Shown: positions 48,314-59,372 of the stretch, piece by piece
How the letters are laid out: each line of letters opens with the position of its first letter
Numbering within the stretch: the stretch's first letter is position 1
From: Photorhabdus australis DSM 17609
Lineage (GTDB): Bacteria; Pseudomonadota; Gammaproteobacteria; Enterobacterales; Enterobacteriaceae
Direction: 5' to 3'
NCBI RefSeq assembly: GCF_000711895.1
Contig: NZ_JONO01000009.1
Location: forward strand, 62,001 to 126,000
DNA: 64,000 bases
Program-made: the position numbers and the translations under genes
Notes under the pieces: generated by a model
What the model saw: the letters and a program-made list of their open reading frames with translations, nothing else
What the model was told of the DNA's origin: nothing
The model's database searches: none

Positions 48314-49336
48314 TCACCGCACACAACTCTGCCATTTCTCATGTAAAGCGGTTAATGCTTTGTTAGCCTGCTGCCAGCGTTTTGAATCCTTTAACTCATT
48401 CAAACTGAATTGACCTCCCTGATGATACAATGCTGATACTTTCTCCGCTTTGGTCTGAGGCAAGTTATCAAGCACACTGACTGCCCCATCACGGTTGTTA
48501 CATATCAGAATCATGTCACAGCCAGCATTCAATGCAGCCTGCCCACGTTCAGCGTAACTTCCCATAACTACTGCCCCCTCCATAGAAAGATCATCCGAAA
48601 ATATCACGCCATTAAAGCCCAATTGCTGACGCAGTACTGATTTCAACCAATATGATGATCCGCTGGCTGGATATTTATCCACCTGAGAATAAATCACATG
48701 AGCCGGCATAATCGCATCCAACAAATTACGCTGGATAAAATCACGAAAAATAGACATGTCATGATGATAAATGAGTTCCAGCGGGCGATCATCGTGAGGC
48801 GTTTCTTTATGAGAGTCAGCACAGACAGTACCATGTCCCGGAAAGTGTTTACCCGTCGATTTCATACCAGCCGAATGCATACCTTTAATAAAGTGCTCTG
48901 CCATAATCGTGGCCTGTTCAAGATCTTTATGGAATGAACGCTCACCAATAGCCGCACACTGATGGCCTAAGTCCAGAACGGGGGCAAAACTGATGTCGAT
49001 ATCCATTGCAATCATTTCGGATGCCATTAACCAACCCGCTTCTTCCGCCAATTTCATGCCATTAAGGTTATCACCCAATCCAGCAAAAGACTGAGCCGCA
49101 GGTAAACGAGTGAAACCTTCACGGAAACGCTGAACTCTGCCACCTTCCTGATCAACAGCAATCACAAGACGATGACGGGAAGCCTTACGAATCTGACGGA
49201 CTAATTCACCTAATTGCTCAACATCATGAAAATTACGGGTAAACAGAATTAAACCGCCCACTAATGGATGTTGCAAAATTTCCTTTTCTTCACTATCCAG
49301 CTCATAACTGACAACATCTAACATTACCGGACCCAT
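48314..49336 (-). CDS. nagZ: Beta-N-acetylhexosaminidase NagZ
   Basis: Cytoplasmic glycoside hydrolase family 3 enzyme that removes GlcNAc from anhydro-muropeptides during cell-wall recycling. 340 residues from the ATG at 49336 ([13 protein letters not shown]), preceded by GAGGAA; a GTG four codons upstream is not used in relatives. Key parts: [48 protein letters not shown] with the catalytic His/Asp loop, and [11 protein letters not shown] with the nucleophile Asp. It follows thiK by 52 bp on the same strand. Confidence 0.95.
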   Translation of the reverse strand: MGPVMLDVVSYELDSEEKEILQHPLVGGLILFTRNFHDVEQLGELVRQIRKASRHRLVIAVDQEGGRVQRFREGFTRLPAAQSFAGLGDNLNGMKLAEEAGWLMASEMIAMDIDISFAPVLDLGHQCAAIGERSFHKDLEQATIMAEHFIKGMHSAGMKSTGKHFPGHGTVCADSHKETPHDDRPLELIYHHDMSIFRDFIQRNLLDAIMPAHVIYSQVDKYPASGSSYWLKSVLRQQLGFNGVIFSDDLSMEGAVVMGSYAERGQAALNAGCDMILICNNRDGAVSVLDNLPQTKAEKVSALYHQGGQFSLNELKDSKRWQQANKALTALHEKWQSCVR

Positions 49337-49388
49337 AACATTCCTCACTTGTATTGTAAATATACCGCAATCAATGCAGCGTAATAGA

Positions 49389-50276
49389 TTAAAACGTCAG
49401 ACCAAAAGAGAGACGTAACCGCTGTGCTAATTCTAAAAATTGCCGATTGCTGCTCTGTTTCCAACGCACTTCAAACCACATTAAAAGCATATAATCAACC
49501 CAAGGTTGCCAACGTTTAATCTGTTGTTCCAATAATGTTCGATCCAGGTATCCCGATGGCTGACCACAATAATAGTTCAAAAACACCTGTTGCTGCGATC
49601 CATCCCAATCATTAGTCCGAAACAACGTGGCCAGTGCGAACCCAATATCTGTATCCGCTGCATATTCCCAGTCAATGAGTTTTAGTCCCTGATGCGTATT
49701 AATTAAATTACCGCAATGAACATCCATATGAACCGGTGACAATTTCAGTATTGAAGGCATTGGAGAGGAGATAAAACGTTTATGTAGCCGTAACCAGCAA
49801 GGAGTAAGGCGAGCTTTATCGATTTGCAACCACTGGCTTTCTAATTGATGCCGTAGTTGAAGTGGATAACCGAACAGAGGCTGATGATGCAAAGTGACCA
49901 ATAGTGCCGCCAATTTTTGCAAAAAATCAGACTGAGAAAACTCATCTTGCCCAACGGTATAACCGGGTAACCATTCCAATAATAACCAATGGCGATCCAT
50001 AGCAATCACTTGCGGAGCAATTTCTATCCGACTGAGATGGCGCAGAATAGCATTCTCACGTTGACGATTAACACCAAGCTGACTCCCTTGCTGTCCCTGT
50101 CTGCGACCGACAATATGGTATTCGCCATTAGTCGCATAATGGCTTTCATTTGTCATACCGCTTAGCGGTTTTATCTGCCAATCGTTTACTGTTGTATGAG
50201 GCCATTGCCTACACAACGCCTCTAATAAACAATCATGATTATTTAACGTCACCAACTCCCGACCAGAGAATCTCAC
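49389..50276 (-). CDS. thiK: Thiamine kinase ThiK
   Basis: Phosphorylates thiamine in the salvage pathway; aminoglycoside-phosphotransferase fold. 295 residues as drawn. The N-lobe has [23 protein letters not shown] and the catalytic loop is [14 protein letters not shown] (Asp and His), then the metal-binding [21 protein letters not shown]. The 5' end overlaps the end of lpoB. The drawn GTG start at 50276 is inside lpoB; a GTG at 50252 is an alternative start, and no clear ribosome-binding site decides. Part of the order nagZ-thiK-lpoB-hinT. Confidence 0.88.
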   Translation of the reverse strand: MRFSGRELVTLNNHDCLLEALCRQWPHTTVNDWQIKPLSGMTNESHYATNGEYHIVGRRQGQQGSQLGVNRQRENAILRHLSRIEIAPQVIAMDRHWLLLEWLPGYTVGQDEFSQSDFLQKLAALLVTLHHQPLFGYPLQLRHQLESQWLQIDKARLTPCWLRLHKRFISSPMPSILKLSPVHMDVHCGNLINTHQGLKLIDWEYAADTDIGFALATLFRTNDWDGSQQQVFLNYYCGQPSGYLDRTLLEQQIKRWQPWVDYMLLMWFEVRWKQSSNRQFLELAQRLRLSFGLTF

Positions 50277-50808
50277 CCGTTTGCACCAACATCAGTTGCA
50301 TGACGATGTCACGCTTATCACTGTTACCTGAAACTATGGAATAGAGAACATAATCCGCACTCAAATAGCGAGCCAGGCCAATAGCCTTACTGCGTAATCC
50401 CAAGCTGTCTTCTTCAGACAGACCCAAAGATTGACGGGCGCTCTGTATCTGATTTGGGGAAACTAATTCAAAAACATTCTTGCTACTAACAGCCTGGCGC
50501 AAAGCCTCTGTTGCTTGCGTGGTTTGCAGCACGCCGTTGGTATTGTTCTTTACCGTATCAATTAACAATAACTTCCCATTTCCCAACCCATTAGTCTTAA
50601 CCATTTGTTCTACTAATGGTTGCATCGTCCCTTCCCAGTCAACTATGCGCATTTTAGGCGGCTCTGGGACCTTATCAGGTGGTGATATCGGTTTTTCCTG
50701 TGAGGGCACAGGTTTTACCGGAGCTGGAGGCTCAGGCTGTTGCGGTGGTAAAGATGGACAACCAGCCAACAACATGACCGATAGTGCTACAAAAATAATT
50801 CTTTTCAT
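50239..50808 (-). CDS. lpoB: Penicillin-binding protein activator LpoB
   Basis: Outer-membrane lipoprotein that crosses the periplasm and stimulates the peptidoglycan synthase PBP1b. 189 residues from the ATG at 50808. The lipobox LLAGC has acylated Cys near residue 17, followed by a long proline-rich linker (about 18-52, PPQQPEPPAPVKPVPSQEKP) that spans the periplasm. The globular domain begins MRIVDWEGTMQPLVEQMV and ends [12 protein letters not shown]. Its stop overlaps the start region of thiK. Confidence 0.92.
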   Translation of the reverse strand: MKRIIFVALSVMLLAGCPSLPPQQPEPPAPVKPVPSQEKPISPPDKVPEPPKMRIVDWEGTMQPLVEQMVKTNGLGNGKLLLIDTVKNNTNGVLQTTQATEALRQAVSSKNVFELVSPNQIQSARQSLGLSEEDSLGLRSKAIGLARYLSADYVLYSIVSGNSDKRDIVMQLMLVQTGEILWSGVGDVK

Positions 50809-50913
50809 CAATCTATTCCAATTACAGAGTTAAAAAACGGATAAATTCCTGCTGTGACACCCGCAATTGATTATCAGTTCAACCCAGTAATAAAATCAGT
50901 AGCATTCATTTGA

Positions 50914-50953
50914 ATATCCGGGGTCATCCTGAACCGACTATTCCCCCGGATAT
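50914..50953. terminator. Hairpin between hinT and lpoB
   Basis: ATATCCGGGG (50914-50923) pairs with CCCCGGATAT (50944-50953) around a 20-nt loop, just after the hinT stop. No strong T-run, so termination is possible but not certain. Confidence 0.5.
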
Positions 50954-50986
50954 CTGCCTATGTAAATAAATATGGATGCTTCACAT

Positions 50987-51337
50987 TCACTTCGCCAGTA
51001 GTGGCCCTAAATGACAACCACCAATCAAATGCATGTGGATATGGTACACTACCTGCCCTGCATGGCGGTTACAGTTCATAATCAAACGATATCCATCTTC
51101 TGCAATACCTTCTTGTTCAGCAATTTTTGCGGCAACCGTCATTATTCGCCCCAGCACTAATTCATGTTCTGGCTTCACATCATTCACCGTTGGGATCAAA
51201 ACATTTGGAACAATCAGAATATGCGTCGGTGCCTGCGGAGAAATATCACGAAATGCAGTGACCAAATCATCCTGATAAACAATATCAGAAGGGATTTCAC
51301 GGCGGATAATTTTACTAAAAATAGTTTCTTCTGCCAT
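50987..51337 (-). CDS. hinT: Purine nucleoside phosphoramidase HinT
   Basis: Histidine-triad hydrolase acting on AMP-lysine and similar phosphoramidates. 116 residues from the ATG at 51337 ([20 protein letters not shown]). The HIT motif is [11 protein letters not shown] (His-x-His-x-His), preceded by the conserved [21 protein letters not shown] segment. It is upstream of lpoB and thiK on the same strand, as in other enterics. Confidence 0.94.
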   Translation of the reverse strand: MAEETIFSKIIRREIPSDIVYQDDLVTAFRDISPQAPTHILIVPNVLIPTVNDVKPEHELVLGRIMTVAAKIAEQEGIAEDGYRLIMNCNRHAGQVVYHIHMHLIGGCHLGPLLAK

Positions 51338-51408
51338 CACATTTTCCTTTTATTTAAATAACACTGAGAGATATGAATGCTTACAAACCACAAGTTTAAG
51401 CTGATAGA

Positions 51409-52194
51409 TCAGTTTTTATATATTTCAACATGAAATAGATCACAGAAATTCTGCGTGGTAACTTTAGCCATTTCCTCAATACTTACGCCTTTGAGCACAG
51501 CCATATATTCCGCTACATCACGCACGTATGCAGGCTGATTTTCTTTGCCACGATGTGGTACTGGCGCAAGATAAGGGGAATCAGTTTCAATCAAAATACG
51601 ATCTAACGGTACATATCTTGCCGCTTCACGAATTTGCTCTGCATTGCGGAAAGTTACAATCCCAGAGAATGAAATATAGAAACCTAAATCCAGTAATTCC
51701 CTGGCGGTGTCTTTATCTTCGGTAAAACAGTGTAAAACACCACCGCATTCTTGTGCATGCTCTTCACGCAATACCCTCAAAGTGTCATCACGAGCACTAC
51801 GGGTATGAACAATAACAGGCTTATTAAGCTTACGGCCAATACGAATATGTTCACGAAATGAAGTTCGCTGTAGTTCTGCGTTATCCTGTTGATAATAATA
51901 ATCCAGCCCAGTTTCACCCAGAGCAACAACTTCATCACCGGCAGCTAAATGTGCCAATTCATCAAAATCATAGCCTTCATCCAAATTAAGTGGGTGAATA
52001 CCGCAGGAAAACACAATATTCTCCCGTTCACCAATCAAAGTTTTCATTTGCCGGAAACCGGGTAGCGTCGTCGCTACTGCCAGCATGAATTTCACCTCCC
52101 GATCTGCCGCTTTTACAACAACATCATCCACATCTTTATGTAGATTTTCATAATCAAGGCAATCGAGATGACAGTGTGAATCAACTAACAACAT
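51409..52194 (-). CDS. ycfH: TatD-family metal-dependent hydrolase YcfH
   Basis: Predicted metal-dependent DNase or hydrolase of the TatD family. 261 residues. Metal ligands are visible in VDSHCHLDCLD (His-x-His), GETGLDYYY, PVIVHTRSARDDT, HCFTED and IETDSPYLAPVPHRGK. Immediately downstream of holB (30 bp), in the order tmk-holB-ycfH. Confidence 0.93.
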   Translation of the reverse strand: MLLVDSHCHLDCLDYENLHKDVDDVVVKAADREVKFMLAVATTLPGFRQMKTLIGERENIVFSCGIHPLNLDEGYDFDELAHLAAGDEVVALGETGLDYYYQQDNAELQRTSFREHIRIGRKLNKPVIVHTRSARDDTLRVLREEHAQECGGVLHCFTEDKDTARELLDLGFYISFSGIVTFRNAEQIREAARYVPLDRILIETDSPYLAPVPHRGKENQPAYVRDVAEYMAVLKGVSIEEMAKVTTQNFCDLFHVEIYKN

Positions 52195-52224
52195 ATTAAA
52201 CTCGTATACAAAAAGATTTCAGGG

Positions 52225-53208
52225 TTATGAATTAAACTGTTTTTCCCAATTGAGCAATTGCTCTGTTAGTAACAGCTCCCAGTTTACGCCCACTACTGAA
52301 AGTAGCTGATGACGGCAATATGTCCAATCATTAATATTTTGCAGTAAAACAGCAGTAGTATGCATGACACTCAATTGATAAATCAGCGTTTGTTGATCCT
52401 GATTGATACAATAACTCTGCGCCTGCCGCTGCCACTTGACCGCATCAAGTAATAAGCTGATAAGCCAATGAAGACATTGCGGCGCATTTTCGTGATTTAA
52501 TTGGGGCAAAAGTGACAAAGCATCGCGTTTATCCAACGCCTGTTCAATAGCCTGACAAAACTGTTTCCGTATCTGCCATTGCTCCGGTTGCAGTAACCGC
52601 TCCGCCGCAACAGGCGCTCCTTGAGACAGTTTCAATGCAGTCATTGCATCATTCGAAGAAATTGAAGGCAACTGTTTTTGTAGCCAATAAAGACTGATCT
52701 CCGCCTGGGGTACAGGAAGAAAATAATAAAAACAACGGCTGCGCAAAGTTGCCAGAAGGCGGGTTGGTTGCTGGCATTCCAAAAGAAAATAGGTATATTC
52801 TGGTGGTTCTTCCAGTGTTTTCAATAATGCATTGGCAGCCGCATCTGTCAAACCTTCGGCTGAAGGTAACCACACAATTTTTACACCGCCTTGCTGGGAG
52901 CGGCGATAAAGTGTTTCCGTAATCTGACGTACCATTTCAACACCGATACTGGTTTTACCCTTTTCCGGTGACATAATATGCCAATCTGGATGAGTTTCTG
53001 CCATCATCAGACGGCAGCTATGACACTCCCCACAACTTTTCATCTCCTGTTTATTCTGGCACATCAACCAACGGCTTAATCCATATATCAATACATCAGC
53101 CCCTGTTCCTGCATTAGCATGGAGCAATAAAGCGTGATGGCCGCGGCCTTGCTGATGAGACTCCACCAACTGACGATATGCCTGACTAAGCCATGGATAC
53201 CAGTTCAT
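52225..53208 (-). CDS. holB: DNA polymerase III subunit delta' (HolB)
   Basis: Clamp-loader subunit. 327 residues from the ATG at 53208 ([30 protein letters not shown]), which shares its A with the tmk stop (TGATG). AAA+ core with a zinc module CGECHSC and LTDAAANALLKTLEEPPEYTYFLLE; the P-loop is degenerate (NAGTGADVLIYGL), as expected because delta' does not bind ATP. SRC motif in LLATLRSRCFYYF. Translationally coupled to tmk. Confidence 0.95.
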   Translation of the reverse strand: MNWYPWLSQAYRQLVESHQQGRGHHALLLHANAGTGADVLIYGLSRWLMCQNKQEMKSCGECHSCRLMMAETHPDWHIMSPEKGKTSIGVEMVRQITETLYRRSQQGGVKIVWLPSAEGLTDAAANALLKTLEEPPEYTYFLLECQQPTRLLATLRSRCFYYFLPVPQAEISLYWLQKQLPSISSNDAMTALKLSQGAPVAAERLLQPEQWQIRKQFCQAIEQALDKRDALSLLPQLNHENAPQCLHWLISLLLDAVKWQRQAQSYCINQDQQTLIYQLSVMHTTAVLLQNINDWTYCRHQLLSVVGVNWELLLTEQLLNWEKQFNS

Positions 53209-53846
53209 CAGCAATTTTCCTGCTGTTTCAACCATTGCTCAAGTACCAGGCAAATATCTGCTTGTACCCGATCTATTGGTTGGGAAGCGTCAACTGTCAC
53301 AATACTCTTATCCTGCGCCGCAAATTCCAGATAACAAGTGCGAGTACGATCAAAGAAATCTATCGACTCTTTTTCAATTCTGTCTAATTCTCCACGCTGA
53401 CAAGCTCGTAACAAACCAACTTGAGGAGGAAGGTCAAGATAAATAGTCAGATCAGGACGAAAACTACCAAGGACGGTATCACGCAACGAGGTCATCAAGT
53501 TTTTATCAATACCACGCCCACCTCCCTGATAAGCCTGAGAAGAAAGATCATGACGATCACCAACAACCCATGCACCACGAGCCAAAGCAGGTTTAATCAC
53601 ATTTTCAACCAATTGAACCCTGGCTGCATATAACATCAGCACTTCTGCTTTATCCGTCAGAGGTTCATCTTCAATACCTTGCTTAATCAACTCACGCAGC
53701 TTTTCCGCCAGCGGTGTTCCTCCCGGTTCGCGGGTAAAAACTAAATCTTGAATACCGTGCTGCTTCAATAGTGCAACGACCGTTTTCATCGCTGAGGTTT
53801 TTCCGGCGCCTTCCAGCCCTTCAATAACAATAAATTTGCTGTTCAT
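53208..53846 (-). CDS. tmk: Thymidylate kinase
   Basis: Phosphorylates dTMP to dTDP. 212 residues. P-loop [16 protein letters not shown], the DRY-like [19 protein letters not shown] segment, [16 protein letters not shown] with the DR/E site, and the lid [19 protein letters not shown]. Overlaps mltG by four bases and holB by one base, so all three are coupled in one minus-strand operon. Confidence 0.96.
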   Translation of the reverse strand: MNSKFIVIEGLEGAGKTSAMKTVVALLKQHGIQDLVFTREPGGTPLAEKLRELIKQGIEDEPLTDKAEVLMLYAARVQLVENVIKPALARGAWVVGDRHDLSSQAYQGGGRGIDKNLMTSLRDTVLGSFRPDLTIYLDLPPQVGLLRACQRGELDRIEKESIDFFDRTRTCYLEFAAQDKSIVTVDASQPIDRVQADICLVLEQWLKQQENC

Positions 53847-54868
53847 TTGCCTTGTCTTAATCCCTGCCGGTAAATATTCACCGCCCTGTTATGTGCAGCC
53901 AGATTGGTCGTGAAAGTATGACCACCTTTACCATCCGCCACAAAATAAAGAAATTCAGTTTTTGCTGGATGCGCGGCAGCTTTTATCGAAGCAAGACCGG
54001 GCATAGCAATTGGTGTTGGCGGTAAGCCATTGATCATATAAGTATTGTATGGCGTCAACGTGGTTAAATCTTTACGAAAAATAGTACCTCTATATTTCTC
54101 ACCTAAACCATAGATCACCGTCGGATCAGTTTGTAGCCGCATATTCATCCGCAAGCGGTTAATAAATACAGAAGCAACTTTTGTTCTCTCCGCTTCAATA
54201 CTTGTTTCTTTCTCAATTATCGACGCCATGATCAACATTTCATAAGCATTTTTATAGGGCAGGTCTTTAGCACGACCTTTCCATTCTTCTTCGAGCGTCA
54301 TTTTCATCTGTCGGTATGCCCGTTTCAGTAACGCTACATCGCTTGTACCTGCCGTGTAGAGATAAGTATCAGGATAGAGCCATCCTTCTAAAGTATCAGT
54401 ATCCTTGATACCCAGAATCTCAGCTAATTCCTGAACACCTTTATCATCCAGTTCATGCTTAAGATATTCAGACTGTTGTAGTATTTTCCACCAATCAGAC
54501 AAACGGCTGCCTTCAACAAAACGGACCGTGAACTGTGCCTCTTTACCACTGGAGAATAATTGCAACATTTCCCGCAAAGTCATTTCTCGGGTTAACTGGT
54601 AAGTACCCGCTTTAAACTCGGCAAGTTTTGGCTCCAGCCTTAATAACCAAGGGAAAATATGACTATCTTTAATCAAACTATCCTGAATCAGTAATGTTTC
54701 TAAACCATAACGGCCAATACCTGCTGGTAAAGTAAATATTCGATTTTGTTTAATTGCGAGTGTTTGATCTGCAAATTTTTCAACTTTTTTATAACCAGCA
54801 TAAAGTAATATTGCTACCGTAAAGACTATCGAAGCCAATAAGGCAAAAAGACATTTTTTCCGTTTCAT
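53843..54868 (-). CDS. mltG: Endolytic murein transglycosylase MltG
   Basis: Inner-membrane lytic transglycosylase thought to end glycan-strand growth. 341 residues from the ATG at 54868 (a TTG one codon upstream also fits). One N-terminal membrane helix (about 7-25) is followed by a LysM-like domain ([20 protein letters not shown]) and the YceG catalytic domain with [14 protein letters not shown], the catalytic Glu in [15 protein letters not shown], then [20 protein letters not shown] and [17 protein letters not shown]. Overlaps tmk by four bases. Confidence 0.95.
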   Translation of the reverse strand: MKRKKCLFALLASIVFTVAILLYAGYKKVEKFADQTLAIKQNRIFTLPAGIGRYGLETLLIQDSLIKDSHIFPWLLRLEPKLAEFKAGTYQLTREMTLREMLQLFSSGKEAQFTVRFVEGSRLSDWWKILQQSEYLKHELDDKGVQELAEILGIKDTDTLEGWLYPDTYLYTAGTSDVALLKRAYRQMKMTLEEEWKGRAKDLPYKNAYEMLIMASIIEKETSIEAERTKVASVFINRLRMNMRLQTDPTVIYGLGEKYRGTIFRKDLTTLTPYNTYMINGLPPTPIAMPGLASIKAAAHPAKTEFLYFVADGKGGHTFTTNLAAHNRAVNIYRQGLRQGK

Positions 54869-54900
54869 CAATTAATCTAATCACCTAAACACAGCGTAAA

Positions 54901-55725
54901 TTACAACTTCAGACATTCAGGAAGCAAATATTCATACAGCTCCCTTGACTGATATTTCCATGCAGGCCGATTTTCATGCGCCTGAATTTCGCTGACAGGT
55001 ATCACCGGCATTAAAGAATTACAGACTATCACTTCGTCTGCACAAGCCAATGTCTCAGGATAATGGTTTATACAGGACAGGTAATAATCACTTTCTGATA
55101 GTAACTGCATTATTCTTTCCCGCATCACTCCTTCAACGCCACTACTCTGCAAGTCAGGAGTATACACATATTTCCCTTTGCGCCAGAAAATGTTTGCAGT
55201 ACAACATTCGATCAACAAACCATCTGTATCAAGTACCAAAGCTTCATCGGCATTTGATTTTTCGATAAACGATTTAATCAATACTTGTTCCAATCGGTTA
55301 AGATGTTTAATTCCAGCAAGATAGGGATTTATCCCCATAGGTATTGGACTAAGTACTAAGGAAAGCCCTTTCTCGCGCTGTCTCAGATAGTGTTCAGGAT
55401 AAGGGCTGAGAAATAAAATCTGATTTGGTTGTGTAAATCCTTGAGTGCTGTAACCACGCCCCCCAGTTCCACGAGAAAGGATGACCTTGAGTACTCCCTG
55501 CTCAGAAGTAGAAGCAATCTGCTTTATATGGCTTTCAAGCCGTTGCCAATCAGGTTGTGGAAGATGTAACTTTTCAACTCCTTTTTGTAATCTTTTAATA
55601 TGCAATGACAACAAGGCAACTTGTCCCTGTTCTATTTTTGCTGTTGTGAAACAACCATCACCAAATTGAACTGAACGATCATTTACAGGCAAATAGTCAC
55701 ACGGCTCTCCATTAATCCAATACAT
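54901..55725 (-). CDS. pabC: Aminodeoxychorismate lyase PabC
   Basis: PLP enzyme giving 4-aminobenzoate for folate synthesis. 274 residues. The fold-IV features are MYWINGEPCDYLPVNDRSVQFGDGCFTTA at the start, IKHLNRLEQVL with the PLP lysine, DEALVLDTDGLLIECCTANIFW, and GVEGVMRERIMQLL. Located between fabF and mltG as in E. coli, but separated from fabF by a terminator at 55842. Confidence 0.94.
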   Translation of the reverse strand: MYWINGEPCDYLPVNDRSVQFGDGCFTTAKIEQGQVALLSLHIKRLQKGVEKLHLPQPDWQRLESHIKQIASTSEQGVLKVILSRGTGGRGYSTQGFTQPNQILFLSPYPEHYLRQREKGLSLVLSPIPMGINPYLAGIKHLNRLEQVLIKSFIEKSNADEALVLDTDGLLIECCTANIFWRKGKYVYTPDLQSSGVEGVMRERIMQLLSESDYYLSCINHYPETLACADEVIVCNSLMPVIPVSEIQAHENRPAWKYQSRELYEYLLPECLKL

Positions 55726-55841
55726 ACGATTTTATTCTTAATTACTCAAAAGAGGCATTTCAGCTAACCTATCAAGAAAAAGTATCATAGTATATAGCTG
55801 TTATGAGTGCAAAAATGCCCGTAGAAACTGAAATTGCTATA

Positions 55842-55879
55842 AAAAAGCCCCAATAATTATTAAGTTATTGGAGCTTTTT
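55842..55879 (-). terminator. Terminator between fabF and pabC
   Basis: AAAAAGC plus CCAATAA (55842-55856) pair with TTATTGG plus GCTTTTT (55865-55879), with one mismatch. Read on the minus strand it ends in a T-run and would end fabF transcripts, so pabC-mltG-tmk-holB may have its own promoter or rely on read-through. Confidence 0.8.
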
Positions 55880-55971
55880 ATGCTGTTGCCTTAAAGTATT
55901 TACAAAATCATACCTAGAGGGATCTTAACTAGCACGTATTTGTAACATCAAGCTTTACAGGTCAATAAAGT

Positions 55972-57213
55972 TTATATCTTACGGAAAATCAGTGAACCGT
56001 TCGTACCACCAAAGCCGAAAGAGTTACACAGTGCATATTCCATACCTTCTACTTTACGGGATTCATTAGGAACAAAATCCAGACGGCAATTTTCATCCTG
56101 ATTTTCCAGATTGATAGTAGGTGGAACAATCTGATCACGCAGGGCCAAAATTGTGAAAATAGATTCCACTGCACCAGCTGCGCCCAGTAAATGACCAGTC
56201 ATTGACTTGGTTGAGCTGACTAAAACATCAGTACCTTTACCAAATACTGCTTCGACGGCATGGGCTTCAGCTAAGTCACCCGCTGGTGTTGAAGTACCGT
56301 GTGCATTGATATATCCGACTTGTTCAGTGGTAATACCAGCATCTTTTAAAGCATTTTCCATCGCTAACGCAGCACCAGCACCATTTTCTGGTGGCGACGT
56401 CATATGGTAGGCATCACTGCTCATACCAAAACCTACGATTTCTGCATAAATCTTCGCACCACGTTTCTTAGCGTGCTCGTATTCTTCCAGAACCAAAATA
56501 CCGGCGCCATCTCCCAGAACAAAACCATCACGGCCTTTATCCCATGGGCGGCTTGCACTCTGAGGATCATCATTACGAGTAGACAAAGCACGGGCAGCAC
56601 CAAATCCACCAACCCCCAGAGGAGTACTGGCTTTTTCCGCACCACCTGCCAACATAATGTCAGCATCATTGTAAGCAATTATACGAGCTGCATGACCGAT
56701 ATTATGTACTCCTGACGTACATGCTGTAGCAATAGAAATGCTTGGGCCACGTAAACCGTAAATAATACTCAGATGACCTGCTACCATATTTACAATCGTA
56801 GAAGGCACAAAGAATGGGCTGATCTTACGGGGACCATTAGCCACCAATGCGCCATGATTTTCCTCAATAAGACCCAAACCACCAATACCAGAACCAATAG
56901 CAGCACCAAAACGACTAGCATTGGCTTCTGTTACTTCGATTCCGGAATCTTCAATGGCTTGCATACCTGCTGCAATACCATATTGAATGAAATCATCCAT
57001 TTTTCGCGCATCTTTGCGCGAAATGTTAAAATCTTCATGATTAAAATCTTTAACCAGACCAGCAAATTTAGTTGCATGGTGACTGGTGTCAAAATGGTCA
57101 ATCAGGCTGATACCACTCTGTCCGGCACAAACAGCTTTCCAAGAAGATTCAGCTGTATTACCGACAGGAGATAACATGCCTAGTCCGGTCACAACTACTC
57201 GACGCTTAGACAC
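55972..57213 (-). CDS. fabF: 3-oxoacyl-[ACP] synthase II FabF
   Basis: Elongation condensing enzyme of type II fatty-acid synthesis. 413 residues from a GTG start ([18 protein letters not shown]), preceded by GGAGG. The catalytic triad is Cys165 ([11 protein letters not shown]), His in [12 protein letters not shown] and His in [12 protein letters not shown]. The ending [18 protein letters not shown] is typical. It follows acpP by 74 bp. Confidence 0.97.
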   Translation of the reverse strand: MSKRRVVVTGLGMLSPVGNTAESSWKAVCAGQSGISLIDHFDTSHHATKFAGLVKDFNHEDFNISRKDARKMDDFIQYGIAAGMQAIEDSGIEVTEANASRFGAAIGSGIGGLGLIEENHGALVANGPRKISPFFVPSTIVNMVAGHLSIIYGLRGPSISIATACTSGVHNIGHAARIIAYNDADIMLAGGAEKASTPLGVGGFGAARALSTRNDDPQSASRPWDKGRDGFVLGDGAGILVLEEYEHAKKRGAKIYAEIVGFGMSSDAYHMTSPPENGAGAALAMENALKDAGITTEQVGYINAHGTSTPAGDLAEAHAVEAVFGKGTDVLVSSTKSMTGHLLGAAGAVESIFTILALRDQIVPPTINLENQDENCRLDFVPNESRKVEGMEYALCNSFGFGGTNGSLIFRKI

Positions 57214-57287
57214 GCTTATCCTCCAGGGAGGGAAATAGATTTAGGGCAGAAACATAGGCGGTCGAATGACCGCCTAGGTGTGTTCAC

Positions 57288-57524
57288 TTATTTGCTTTCG
57301 TTCTGGACGTAATCAATAGCTGCCTGAACTGTAGTGATTTTTTCTGCTTCTTCGTCTGGAATCTCGATATCAAACTCTTCTTCCAGAGCCATTACCAGTT
57401 CAACTGTGTCAAGAGAATCAGCGCCCAAGTCATCAACAAAAGAAGCTGAATTAACAACTTCTTCCTCTTTAACACCTAGCTGTTCAACGATGATTTTTTT
57501 AACGCGTTCTTCAATAGTGCTCAT
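57288..57524 (-). CDS. acpP: Acyl carrier protein
   Basis: 78-residue acidic carrier of growing acyl chains. The phosphopantetheine attachment site is Ser37 in [20 protein letters not shown]. The sequence [23 protein letters not shown] and the end VQAAIDYVQ are nearly those of E. coli AcpP. Located between fabG and fabF. Confidence 0.98.
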   Translation of the reverse strand: MSTIEERVKKIIVEQLGVKEEEVVNSASFVDDLGADSLDTVELVMALEEEFDIEIPDEEAEKITTVQAAIDYVQNESK

Positions 57525-57678
57525 GCTATTAAATTTCCTATCAAAATTCGCTTTCGCGATGGTTTTCGTAGTTTATAAAATACAGGAAAAGATGCAACCA
57601 AATCCCGGCTGGTCGAACCACAATCTTGCTCTATTTTGCGTTATCTAACACAAAAAATGCAACTGGTTCGCTCATTTT

Positions 57679-58413
57679 TTAGCTCATATACATGCCGCCA
57701 TTGACATGTATTGTTTCACCTGTGATGTAGGCTGCCTCATCAGAAGCTAAGAAAGCCACAGCACTGGCAATTTCTTTCACATCCCCAAGTCGTTTAGTCG
57801 GTATGTCCTTCGAAAAGCTTTCTAACTGCTCGTCTGGCAATGCTCTGAGCATATCGGTTTCGATAAGCCCTGGCGCGACAACGTTAACCGTTATACCACG
57901 GGAAACAACTTCACGAGCCAATGTTTTACTGAAACCAATAAGTCCGGCTTTCGCTGCCGCATAGCTCGCTTGACCTGGGTTACCTATTGCTCCAACAACA
58001 GAACCGATAGAAATGATACGGCCATAACGTTTTTTTATCATAGAACGCATTGCCGCTTTTGACATACGGAAAACGGAAGAAAGATTAGTGTCAATAACAT
58101 TTTGCCACTCATCATCTTTTATGCGCATCACCAAGTTATCACAAGTAATGCCGGCATTATTAACTAATATGTCAATTTCACCAAACTCTGTACGAACGGT
58201 GGACATAACCTGTTCAATAGATGCCTGATCAGTAACATTCAGCACAAACCCCTTGCCCTTTTCACCAAGGTAAGCACTGATGACCTCAGCGCCTTTTTCA
58301 CTCGTTGCTGTACCAATAACACAGGCTCCACGTTCAGCTAATAACTCAGCAATTGCACGACCGATTCCGCGGCTAGCACCTGTTACCAGTGCAATTTTTC
58401 CATCTAATCTCAT
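57679..58413 (-). CDS. fabG: 3-oxoacyl-[ACP] reductase FabG
   Basis: NADPH-dependent SDR reductase of fatty-acid synthesis. 244 residues from the ATG at 58413 (MRLDGKIALVTGASRGIGRAI), preceded by GAGGAA; a TTG four codons upstream is rejected because the length then exceeds the family. TGASRGIG binds NADPH, NNAG is conserved, and the triad is Ser, Tyr and Lys (GSVVGAIGNPGQASYAAAKAG). Ends ITGETIHVNGGMYMS. Follows fabD directly. Confidence 0.97.
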   Translation of the reverse strand: MRLDGKIALVTGASRGIGRAIAELLAERGACVIGTATSEKGAEVISAYLGEKGKGFVLNVTDQASIEQVMSTVRTEFGEIDILVNNAGITCDNLVMRIKDDEWQNVIDTNLSSVFRMSKAAMRSMIKKRYGRIISIGSVVGAIGNPGQASYAAAKAGLIGFSKTLAREVVSRGITVNVVAPGLIETDMLRALPDEQLESFSKDIPTKRLGDVKEIASAVAFLASDEAAYITGETIHVNGGMYMS

Positions 58414-58421
58414 GTTATTCC

Positions 58422-59354
58422 TCAATTATTTTCCAATGCGGTTGCTAATGAAATTGTGTCATTAACCGCTGCTGCGCTTAAAGTATCGACAATTCGTTTA
58501 GTCAAACCTGTCAAAACCTTACCTGGCCCTATTTCTAATAGCTGTCCGACACTCTGTCCAGCAATAAATTCAACTGTTTCCGTCCAACGGACAGGATTAT
58601 AGAGTTGTCGTACCAGTGCATCACGGATAGCTTCAGCAGATTGTTCTATTTTCACATCAACATTGTTTACCACTGGGAACTGAGGATGACTAAATTCAAT
58701 TCCGTTCAAAACAACTGCCAACTTATCTGCGGCTGGTTTCATCAGTGCGCAATGGGATGGTGCACTGATTGCCAAAGGCAGTGCACGTTTCGCGCCTGCG
58801 GCCTTGCATGCAACACCAGCACGTTCTACAGCCTCTTTCTCACCTGCAATAACAACCTGTCCAGGTGAATTAAAGTTAACAGGAGAAACAATTTGCCCCT
58901 GAGCTGCTTCTTTACAGGCTCTGTCAATAGATTCATTATCCAAGCCAATAATTGCATACATTGCACCAGTGCCTTCGGGCACAGCCTCTTGCATCAATTT
59001 GCCACGCAGTTCAACAAGTTCAATCGCCTGTTTGAAATCAATGACACCTGCGCAAACCAATGCAGAATATTCACCTAGGCTATGTCCTGCCATCAGTGCT
59101 GGCGCTTTTCCACCTTTTTCCTGCCAAACCCGCCAAATAGCAACTGAAGCTGCTAGTAATGCGGGTTGGGTTTGCCATGTTTTATTCAGTTCTTCTGCCG
59201 GCCCCTGCTGAACCAAGGCCCAAAGATCATATCCCAGCACATCAGATGCTTCAGCAAAAGTGTGTTCCACAACAGGGAACTCTGCGGCCAAATCGGCCAA
59301 CATACCAAGGGATTGAGAACCTTGGCCAGGAAATACCATTGCAAATTCAGACAT
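58422..59354 (-). CDS. fabD: Malonyl-CoA:ACP transacylase FabD
   Basis: Transfers malonyl from CoA to ACP. 310 residues from the ATG at 59354 (MSEFAMVFPGQGSQSLGML); the ATG two codons upstream is too close to the AGGA site. Catalytic Ser92 in GHSLGEYSALV falls at the E. coli position, and the catalytic His is in ISAPSHCALM. Between fabH and fabG. Confidence 0.97.
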   Translation of the reverse strand: MSEFAMVFPGQGSQSLGMLADLAAEFPVVEHTFAEASDVLGYDLWALVQQGPAEELNKTWQTQPALLAASVAIWRVWQEKGGKAPALMAGHSLGEYSALVCAGVIDFKQAIELVELRGKLMQEAVPEGTGAMYAIIGLDNESIDRACKEAAQGQIVSPVNFNSPGQVVIAGEKEAVERAGVACKAAGAKRALPLAISAPSHCALMKPAADKLAVVLNGIEFSHPQFPVVNNVDVKIEQSAEAIRDALVRQLYNPVRWTETVEFIAGQSVGQLLEIGPGKVLTGLTKRIVDTLSAAAVNDTISLATALENN

Positions 59355-59372
59355 GTTCATTTTCCTGTCAAA